A DNA stretch of 64,000 nt, taken from contig JAFMSR010000016.1 in the NCBI GenBank assembly GCA_022818135.1, positions 11,828,149-11,892,148 on the forward strand, given 5' to 3'. The notes under the pieces are model-generated. The model had not been told where the DNA came from and ran no database searches. It saw nothing but the letters and a program-made list of their open reading frames with translations. The first letter of the stretch is position 1. Every line of letters begins with the position of its first letter. Made by a program: the position numbers and the translations under genes. This document shows, one piece after another, positions 12,931 to 23,900 of this stretch. This stretch comes from Saxidomus purpurata. Lineage: Eukaryota; Mollusca; Bivalvia; Venerida; Veneridae.

Positions 12931-13743
12931 TGGTTAAGAAAGTATTTCTTCAACGAAATAGTATAGTCATGAACAAATCGTATCGTATAATTCCTTTTCT
13001 TTATTTACAAACAAAAGTAAATTAATATTTTGTACAAATATACCAGAAGATATGAAACAAAAATATTCAACATTCACATGATACGAAACTAACTTTTTTT
13101 AGAAGAAATCCAATCTTGAATAAAGCATATCTTGCTGTGGCAAAGCTCGTTTTTATAGCTTTTTACTGCGCAGTAAGTTAAGGATAAGAATATCTTTTCA
13201 TATTTTCAACAAGTTTTGATTTCATAAAATTTTATAAACTTCAAAAATTTTGCAAAAAGAACAATTTTACTTACTGCTTGAATTTCTATAACTTATTCAA
13301 ATTATGCATTTCTAAAGGTGTTTAGTATACTATAAGTAATTCTCAAATATATAAAATATAAAATATATACATAAAAGAAGTCTCTCTTTTCTGTTGTCTA
13401 CTTCATGCATTCCTAATACTGCCAAAAGATCCAGTTACACATTACAAAAGCATAGAATTTTTTTCAATTCAACGTTTACTATTTATAAGCATCGCATATA
13501 ACGAAATCTTTGCGACCATTTAAATGTGTTCCTTATATCCAAAATATGTTATGTCCATATAGCATTTTTATATCTAATAAAGAACGAAACAAAATCAGGC
13601 CAAGAAAAGGTGTTCCTTATATCCCGAATTTCGCTATATCCGGAGTCGCTATATACGAAGATTACTGTAAACCAGTTAGCTATTTAATCATTTCATCTGC
13701 TTGTCTACAGCGGGCTACAAGAATAACAACAATCATATATTAA

Positions 13744-14135
13744 AGTGACATTATGCGCATCTTACTGCATTTTTGGTGACAGTTTTAGCAATTTTTGGTT
13801 GCTGTTCATTTAAATGTGTTAAATTAATGATTATGCCGCATTAGTATTTGAAGTTGGTGCTTTACATATAAAAAATCGGACTGATAAAATGATAGTTGAT
13901 TGTGTCGTTGTTATTTCGGCAGTGGAAGGGAAGCAACTCCTGCATGCAGTTGTTCTTTTCTTAAATTGACTCTCCCAGTCAAATAAGAAAATCAATATTT
14001 GGAAAGTTATTATTTCATACTGGTAGCGTGAAGAGTTTGGTGTATTGGGTTAAAAGCTATTATTTCCTCTACGCTATTGTACACATACTATATTCAGCTG
14101 GATTTTTACTTGAAAAAAATGCGCATAATGTCACT
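13744..14135. mobile_element. MITE-A copy 2 (complete, 392 bp)
   Basis: Terminal inverted repeats AGTGACATTATGCGCA / TGCGCATAATGTCACT are flanked by TTAA on both sides (13740-13743 and 14136-14139). No transposase ORF. TTAA duplications are made by piggyBac and Kolobok/T2 type transposases. Confidence 0.92.
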
Positions 14136-14309
14136 TTAAGAACTGCTACTGAGATTCGTGTGTTTTTGTTGGTGATGTAAACCACGATTTTTAAATCCTT
14201 TACCGGTTGTTTAGAAAACATAAAATCCATGAATTGATTTGTCAACGAAAGTATTTTTTCAAACAGGTTCATTTTAGGGAACATAGATGCATTCGATGTA
14301 AGTAGCGGT

Positions 14310-14647
14310 GCCGTGATAGGTGAAAGCTGGTCCCGTGATAGAAAAAACTGGTCACGTGAAAGAGGTAAACTGGTCCCAAAGCACTGGTCCTATGAGAGAG
14401 GAAAACTGATCCATGATAGAGAAAACGGGTCCCAAAAAACTGATTCCATGAGAGAGGAAAACCGGTGCAGTGATAGAAAAAAAACTGGTTCCGTGATAGA
14501 GGTAAACCATCTGATTAAATAAAAACATAAAAAAATCACTATGTCGAAAATCCACCAATTGTCCATAATTAAAGTATAGCAGATCACACACTATAAAATA
14601 TATCACAGTCACGTGTTAACATGGACGGAATCTCCGTACGTCTGTCA
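14310..14647 (-). other. Probable start of a spliced 3' UTR exon of gene 2
   Basis: The gene 2 stop codon is followed 32 bases later by a donor (ATG then GTAAGC, exon end 14902). An acceptor TATATTTTCAG precedes base 14647, with the same first triplet as the proposed gene 1 3' UTR exon. Only the 5' end is supported. I did not find an AATAAA that fixes the 3' end, so the left coordinate is arbitrary. Confidence 0.35.
14313..14515. repeat. About 22 bp minisatellite downstream of gene 2
   Basis: Degenerate units on the theme 'actggtcccgtgatagaaaa'. It gives a spurious 69-codon plus-strand frame rich in R, K, E and D. It may fall within the gene 2 3' UTR. Confidence 0.8.
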
Positions 14648-14933
14648 CTGAAAATATAAAGAAAATGACAATAACATTTATAAATAATATAAAACAATTT
14701 CATGTGGCTTGATAAAATGAAAGGATACACATGCCTATATCCCAAAATGCTGTTGGAATAATTAAATCTATTAACATTCGACTTTTCAATATTCAAGAGT
14801 ATAGCATTAGAACAATATATTTTTGTAATACAAAGTCATGCAAATAATAGATAAATATTTGAAAAAAATAGTTAAGTAAATAATGTTTGCCATTCGCTTA
14901 CCATAAAACGTTTCTTTGTTGGTTATGATGGTC

Positions 14934-17900
14934 TTACATTGGCCGTATCTTGTCATTCTCAGCCTTAGCCACCATGATGGCAAATATTATAAAGAGTACC
15001 TGCAAATATGTTCATTTCATTTATATTTATATCGTATATTGCCGTTCTGATGTTTTGCAACCATCATTTCAAAACATCAGAACACAAAAAAAAACATTAT
15101 TTGCCTTACCTATTCATGCACATAATTCTACTCAAATAAATTCAACTATACATTTTACAGTTTATTCCTATTTGAATGCATCGATTATTTGGATATTATA
15201 ACTGAGATAATAATTTCATATCAAATTCCTACATTTTTTTCCTATACGAATGATTCTACACTTAGTTTTATTCCTACATTAATATGACATATTGAGTTTA
15301 TTCCTACATGAAATATTCAACATCGAGTTTATTCCTACATGAAATATTCCACATTGAGCTCATTTCCACATGAAAGATTGCACACTAATTCTAACACGAG
15401 TGATTCCACATTGAGATTTCCAACATGAATGATTCAACATTGAGTTTATTCTTGCATGAACAATTCTACATTGGATGTATTAATATTCGCATGATTCCAC
15501 AGAACGTTCATTCAGGCGCGTATGTATCAACATCGTAAGTATTCCAACTTCGATAATTCCACATTTAGATTTTTCCTGTGACTCTAGTGCGCGTTATTCA
15601 CAAACGTTGATTATATATATATAAATGAATCCAAATTGAGTTAATGTTTGTCACTGAATGTTCAGCATGTAATTTATTCTTGACTCAATGCTTCAACATA
15701 GATTTGTTTCCCCTTTAATCGATTACACATACTGTTTATTCTTACAATAAACAAGAGGGCCAAGATGGCCCTATATCTCTCACATTGGTACAAGTCCACT
15801 TGCCTGGTGGAAGATCACTAGATAATGTTATATACAATAGGTTTTCCTATATACGTCTTTGTAAAACAAGTGACCCCCCGGGCAAGGTCAATTTTGACCC
15901 AAGGGGCATGATTTGAACAAACTTTGAAGAGGTCCACTAAACAATGCTGCATGCCAAATATCTAAGCTCTAGGCCTGGTGGTTTCAGAGAAGAAGATTTT
16001 TAAAGTTTTTCCTATATAAGCCTATGCAAAACTAAGTGACCACCCCCGCGGGGTCAATTTTGATCCAGGGGTCATAATTTGAACAATCTTGGTAGAGGTC
16101 CACTACACAATGCCAAATATCTAAGCTCTAGGCCTTGTGGTTTCAGAGATTTTAAAAGTTTTTCCTATATAAAGCCTATGCAAAACTAAGTGACCACCAG
16201 CGCGGGATCAGTTTTGACCTGGGTGTCATAATTTGAACAATCTTGGTAGAAGTCCACTAGACAATGCCACATGCCAAATATCTAAGCTCTAGGCCTTGTG
16301 GTTTCAGAGAAGAAGATTTTTAAAGTTGTTCCTATATAAGCCTATGCAAAACTAAGTGACCCCCCGCGGGGTCAATTTTGACCCTGGGGTCATAATTTGA
16401 ACAATCTTGGTAGAGGTCCACTAGACAATGCTACATGCTAAATATCTAAGCTCTAGGCCTTGTGGTTTCAGAGAAGAAGATTTTTAAAGTTTTTTCCTTT
16501 ATAAAGCCTATGCAAAACTAAGTGACCACCCGCGCGGGGTCAATTTTGACCCGGGGGTAATAATTTGAACAATCTTGGTAGAGATCCACTAGACAATGCT
16601 ACATGCCAAATATCTAAGCTCTAGGCCTTGTGGTTTCAGAGAAGAAGATTTTTAAAGTTTTTCCTATTTGTTGCCATAGCTACAGAATTCTGCATGGAAT
16701 GGAATTCTTTGAACAATTTTGGTAGAGCTTCATGCAAGGAACATTCCTGCATAGTTTAATCAACATTGGCCTAGTGGTTTCAGAGGAGATGTCATTTGAA
16801 TCAAAATGTTGACGGACGACGGACGACGGACAATCATCAATTAGAAAAGCTCACCCTGGCTACGCCAGGTGAGCTAAAAATCACACAAAATTTATCTTTT
16901 TTTTCTCTACCGAAATGGTTCCATTTTGATAACTGATTTTAATCCTACCTGAACTGTTTCACTTTGATTTTAATCCTACCTGAACTGTTCCACTTTAGTT
17001 TTAATTCTACCTACACACTATTTTAATCCTAAGAAACCTGTTCCACTTTGATTTTAATCCTACCTGAACTGTTCCCGAACTGTTCCACTTTGAGTTTAAC
17101 CACTTTGATATTAATCCTATCTGAACTGTTCTACTTTGATTTTTATCCTTCCCAAACTGTTTCACTATGATTTTAATCCTACCCTTACTGTTCCACTTTG
17201 CTTTTAATCCCACATAAAAACTTGATTATAATCATACCCGAACTGTTTCACTTTCATTTTTATCCGACCTGAACTGTTCCACTTTGATTTAAATCCTACA
17301 TAAACGCTTAATATTAATAATACCCGAACTGTTCGACTTTGATTTAATCCTACCTAATCACTTTGATTTTAACCCTACCTAAACACTTTGATTTAAATCC
17401 TACCTTGACACTTGATTTTAAATCCTACCTAAACTCTTTCAGTTTGATTTTAATCCTACCTATGCACTTGATTTTAATCCTACGTGAACTCTCCACTTTG
17501 ATTTTAATCCTACCTGAACTGTTCCACTTTGATTTTAATCCAACCTAAACACTTGATTTTAATCCTACCCGAACTGTTCCATTTTAATTGTATTCCTAGC
17601 TGAAATGTTCCCCTTTGATTTGAATCCTACATAAACACTTGATTTGAATCCTGCCCAAACACTTTAATCATACCTGAACTTTTCAACTTTGATTTTTATC
17701 CTACCCGAACTGTTCCACTATGATTTTATCCTACCCGATCTGTTCCACTTTGATTTGAATCTTACCTAAATACTTAATTTTAATCCTATCTGAACTGTTT
17801 AACTTTGATTTTAATCGATCTTACCTGGCTTGTTCAACTATGTTTTTAAACTACCTAAACACATGATTTTAAATCCTACCTTAACTCTTTCACCTTGATT

Positions 17901-20900
17901 TTAATCCTACCTGAACTGTTCCACTTTGAGTCTAAGCTTACCTTAACTGTCTGTTCCACTTTGATTTTAATCCTACCTTTTAAACTGTTCCACTTTTATT
18001 TTTTCATACTACCCGAACTGTTCCACTTTGAGTTTTAGCTTTACTTAACAGTTTGTTCCACTTTGATTTTAATCCTACCTATCCGAACTGTTCCAGTATG
18101 ATTTTAATCCCACCTGAACTGTTCCACTTTGATTTTAATCCCACCCGAACTGTTCCACTTTGATTTTAATCCCACCCGAACTGTTCTACTTTGTTTTTAA
18201 TCCCACCCGAACTGTTCCATTTTGATTTTAATCCCACCCGAACTGTTCCACTTTAATTTTAATACCGCCCGAACTGTTCCACGTTGATTTTAATCCCGCC
18301 CAAACTGTTCCACTTTGATTTTAATCCCACCCGAACTGTTTCACTTTGATTTCAATCCCACCCGAACTGTTCCACTTTGATTTTAATCCCACCCGAACTG
18401 TTTCACTTTGATTTTAATCCCACCCGAACTGTTCCACTTTGATTTTAATCCCACCCGAACTGTTTCACTTTGATTTTAATCCCACCCGAACTGTTCCACT
18501 TTGATTTTAATCCTACCAAGACGGTTCCACTTTCCTATATTCCTACCTGAATAATGATTCCTACACTCAGTTCCAAAGGAAAGTGTGCACTTCTTAATTT
18601 TTAATATTTCAATATTTAGCAGACGCATCGGCTACTATTTTCACACTCTATATCTCATGTGTATTTGTCATCGATCGATTGCAAAATCTAAAATGTTCGC
18701 CATATTGTACGTAAACAGATCTCAATTTTGGTACCAAATATATAGGCTTTCAGAAAAGTAGTCGATGAAAAATCACAGAAAACAAAGTGCACACTTTCTT
18801 TTGGAACTGAGAATATTAGATTAAATGATGTCTGAATGAAATTACACTGAGTTTGTTCCTACCTGAATGATTCCGCAAACCACAAGCACCGGTACTGCGA
18901 TGGCTGTATTTCCAAACGTTAGGTCCCATAGTGTTTGGTAACATCCCTGTAAAATGTATTGTAACATGACTTCAATATAAGGAACCAAAACAGTAGTTTC
19001 AACTATAGTCATAGTATAATGTTATTAATTAATTGAATTCATGGGCGGATTCATGTCATTCATCAATTCTGATTGGCTAGAACCCGTATCCACATTGGTC
19101 GTTTTTTCCCGTATTAGCCGAGTTTCTGTCGTATTGGTCGAGTTTTGGTATTTATTGGCGAAGCTCTGCCATATTGCAAGATCATTATAACCAGCATCAT
19201 ATATGCATCAGCTTATGTGTCCATATATTCTAATCTGGAATTATGCTCTGCTCATATCCATCTCAATGTAACAACATTATACTGTTTGGTATATATGAAT
19301 TTCATAGATCCTAAACATGTACATGTATTTACATTAACCATAACCAGGTTAAAGTCTGTTTTCGCAATGTGAAGCTGTGTATATTACATGTTATTAACGT
19401 TTCTTTCATAAATATTTCTGCAACACTTAATATATAAAACAAATTACCAGGACTGCGTATATTGTTGACTATTAATTGACCATGCAAAACTTAGTGTTAA
19501 AGTCCCAGGATCGTTTTGAATTTACTGATAGTGTAAATAAATATACTGATAGGATAATGATAGAACCATGTTCTATTCACTCTAAAGCAATGTTGGCATC
19601 TTCATTTCTTTTGTATTCAAGTCGCCTTTTCACGAAAAAGATTTACCAGAAAGCCGTTTTTTTATTTTTTGCAATATCTTTGAAAAAAATACTGCTCTTT
19701 TGGTACAAATAAAGGTCATTTCCGCCATTAAGACATCTTGATTGGTAATAAATGAGCTATTTGTCAATGCGGTCCTGGGACTTAAGTAGGTAAGACAGTT
19801 TCACAATCCACATAGAAAATCATGCATGAGTAGGTTTATCAAAGAAATTGACATTACATCTTCATTGTTCAGAATGTAAGACGTAGTTAATCTTGGGATA
19901 GTATTATTAATATGTAACGTGTATATTTGTAAGACTTCTACATGTTCATGTATATATGTAGACTAGAGTATGTAAACATCAATCTGTACATTTGTATATG
20001 CGTGAGATACATGTATATGCAAACTTTTATACGTTTAGACGTGTAGCTTTAGAGAATTGTTTGTGTAGACTTATATTTTGTAGACATGTATATGTATGTA
20101 CATGTATATATGTCAACTTTTATATGTGTATATGTTTACATTTGTTAGACTTGTATATGTGTTGAAAGGTGTGTGGGTTTATAGAGTATTTAACTTTAAA
20201 AGTTAATATATACAAACCGTTTCGGCGTTACTCAGGGAAGGATCAAAAGTAGCAACCACAGCACAGTTACCAATGGTAGTAGTAGAGGGTAGCTCTTTGC
20301 AACAAGCAATAGGCGTTTTCAAGTTGACAGACACTGTTGCGATAGTTGGATTGTTCCATTTAGAGGAAGCAGTACTGTCAAAGTCTTCGTAACTATCCAC
20401 GCCGCAACATTTGAACTGAAATTTTCAATGATTTCTTCTTGTTATATCGTTACATTTTATTTACCTATTTACGGATAATGTAAAGAAAATATTTATCAGG
20501 TGCAGATGTATTAAATTAAGTTTATTTTCAATTTAAAGCATTCAATAATGTATAAGTAAATGTAACATCAAATACGCAAATGCTTTATAATAATGCGTTT
20601 TCAATATTTCTATTCAAATGTGATATAAGTTTTAATTATTGAATTTAAACGATGAAATATGAAAAAAGATTGTATTTAATTTGATCTATTGAATATAGCT
20701 AGCGACTTGCTCCATTTCAGAGACAGAGACAGAGACAGAGACAGAGACAGAGACAGAGACAGAGACAGAGACAAACACAGAGACAAACACAGAGACACAG
20801 AGACAGAGACAGACACAGAGACACAGAGACAGAGACAGAGACAGACAGAGACAGAGAAACAGACAGAGACAGACAGAGACAGAGAGAGACAGAGACAGAC

Positions 20901-23900
20901 AGACAGGACAGAGACAGACAGAGACAGAGACAGAGACAGACAGAGACAGAGACAGAGACACAGAGACACAGAGACAGAGACAGAGACAGAGACAGAGACA
21001 GACAGAGACAGAGACAGAGCAGACAGAGACAGAGACACAGAGACAGACAGAGACAGAGACACAGAGACAGAGACAGAGACAGAGACAGACAGAGACAGAG
21101 ACAGAGAACGAGCACAGAGACAGAGACACAGACAGAGACACAGACACAGAGACACGGCAGGACAGGAAGGAGACAGACAGAGACAGAGACACAGAGACAG
21201 ACAGAGACACAGAGACAGAGACAGACAGAGACACAGACAGAGACAGAGACAGAGACAGAGACACAGAGACAGAGACAGACACAGAGACAGAGACAGAGAC
21301 ACAGAGACACAGAGACACAGAGACAGAGACAGAGACACAGAGACAGAGACAGACAGAGACAGAGACAGAGACACAGACACAGACACAGACACAGAGACAG
21401 AGACAGAGAGACAGAGACAGAGACACAGAGACAGAGACACAGAGACACAGAGACAGAGACACAGAGACAGAGACACAGAGACACAGAGACAGAGACAGAG
21501 ACAGAGACACAGAGACAGAGACACAGAGACAGAGACAGACAGAGACACAGAGACAGAGACACAGAGACAGAGACAGAGACAGAGACACAGAGACAGAGAC
21601 AGAGACACAGAGACAGAGACAGAGACAGACACAGACACAGAGACAGAGACAGACACAGAGACACAGAGACAGAGACAGAGACAGACACAGAGACAGAGAC
21701 ACAGAGACAGAGACAGAGACAGAGACAGAGAGACAGAGACACAGAGACACAGAGACACAAGACAGAGACAGACACAGAGACAGAGACAGAGACACAGAGA
21801 CAGAGACACAGAGACAGAGACAGACACAGACACAGAGACAGAGACAGAGACACAGAGACACAGACACAGAGACACAGACACAGAGACAGAGACAGAGACA
21901 GACACAGAGACAGAGACACAGAGACAGAGACACAGAGACACAGAGACAGAGACAGAGACACAGAGACAGAGACAGACACAGAGACACAGACACAGACACA
22001 GAGACACAGACACAGAGACACAGAGACAGAGACAGAGACACAGAGACAGAGACAGAGACACAGAGACAGAGACAGAGACAGAGACAGAGACAGAGACAGA
22101 GACACAGAGACAGAGACAGAGACACAGACACAGAGACACAGACACAGACACAGACACAGAGACAAAGAGACACAGACACAGACACAGACAGACAGAGACA
22201 GAGAGAGACAGAGATGACTTACCTGAATCATTATAATGTTCCATCCGAGAGAGAGCACTTCAGCGGACCCAAGTCCTGCATAGTCGTTCAATGATTTTTT
22301 CAGGTTATCCTTTACCTGGAAGCGAAACATATGATCTATATACGTTATTTTTAACCAATAATGATATCCTGATTACTGTAACTGTCACGTGACTAAAATT
22401 TCGCGATTTGTGAGCAGACATAGTTATTCGCGAATTTTGAATTTGCGAAACTAAAATTTTCTAAAAGTTAATCTATATAAATGAATCTTTTGCGACACTT
22501 TTAAATTAATAGCGAAGTGGAAAATTCCCGATACGCACTTTTGCACAATGATATTGGACTGAACGGCTGCGTTACTGTAACATTTCAAAATACTTATTAC
22601 CTACTAATGTATATTTAATCTGTAACAAGAAATATCTTTTAAAATGATAAACGGCATGGAGCCGAATAAGATACCAGAGAGCCGGAACTGCAGCCATTCT
22701 TGCATACCGTATAGTATTTCATTTATAAAACAAGCGGACAGTTTATACTGTATAACCCGAAACCATTATAGATAGGCAGCATGAGTGATCACGTGTATAA
22801 GATCGTATGTGTTGTTGGGTAAACATGAAATAATTTGTTGTGCAACTAGCATTGGTTGCAATCTTTGTCATAATGACGTCATATCCCATATACAAAATTT
22901 TAGCGTAGAATATTGTAAATATGTCAATGTTTCTCATGACCCCATACGCCGCAATCTTGGGTTTTAATGTATAGGAAAGCGCTTAAATCGAAACCGGCGA
23001 GTTTATCAATGAATCTAGAGGGTCGTATACAAATTCGAGTCCATCGATAACATTTGATTGCTTATTCAGCTACACCGAAAAAAAAGAAAAGAAGAATGTT
23101 TTATACCACGTCCGGCTTTCCATACAGTAGTCCAATAGCCACCGCCTCTGCTACCACAAACACAATAATGACAATGGCATACTGAAAGTGCAAATAATAA
23201 AACGTTTCTAAACAATTTATTTTGTAAAATGAACCGAAAATCTTATGCTCTAAGTCCAAACCGAGTAATTAACTATTACAACATATTTTGGTAATAATGT
23301 TTATTATTTTACATATGGGCCCAGAAGCCATGTACATGTATCATATACAGTTATTACTTTATAATATCAGTTTAAGACAACTTCACTTGCACTTAAGCGG
23401 AATTTGCCTAAATGGTCATGGCACAGTTACATTTTTATAAGATATTGAAAACCAAGATTCCAAAATTGAAACATGGCGTCGGTTTTGCTTCGAAGAAACG
23501 CCTGAAATGTAATATATATGTAACGGTGTTCTGATTATACAGTCCGGCTTTCAATCCGATATGCTGAAAACAACTTTACACAACCTTTCACATCTGAACT
23601 ATGTATATATATAAACATACCAGCCAAAGCATGAAGCGGACTTTACAGCAGGCTCCGCAGCAACCCAGGAACGCTATAGCCACCAACACCAGACCTCCGA
23701 TAATCAGACCAATGGCAAGGCTCTGCAGTAACTACAAGGAAAATTTTAATTTTGTAAATTTACTGCCTTAATTCTATTTCATCAGCACAGGTGTTTTAAT
23801 ATTAAGGCCTATTAGATACTTTGTTAGACCATTTGAGTGCTGGCGTACTAGGGCAACGCTAACACGCCAACACACCAGAACGACAAGCAAGCGCACCGAT

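Larger units (their letters stand above)
11616..14309. other. Intergenic region between genes 1 and 2
   Basis: No supported gene. It holds a (GTT)n run near 12571-12589, a SINE at 12715-12930, AT-rich sequence around 12960-13730, and MITE-A copy 2. The promoter of gene 1 must lie in its left part; I see no convincing TATA box or initiator. Confidence 0.5.

Noticed and set aside
20676..22330. Open frames of about 500 codons on both strands (SVSVCL-rich, RDRD/TETE-rich)
   Set aside because: They are produced by the GAGACA hexamer array, whose period is a multiple of three and contains no stop; they overlap a gene 2 intron.
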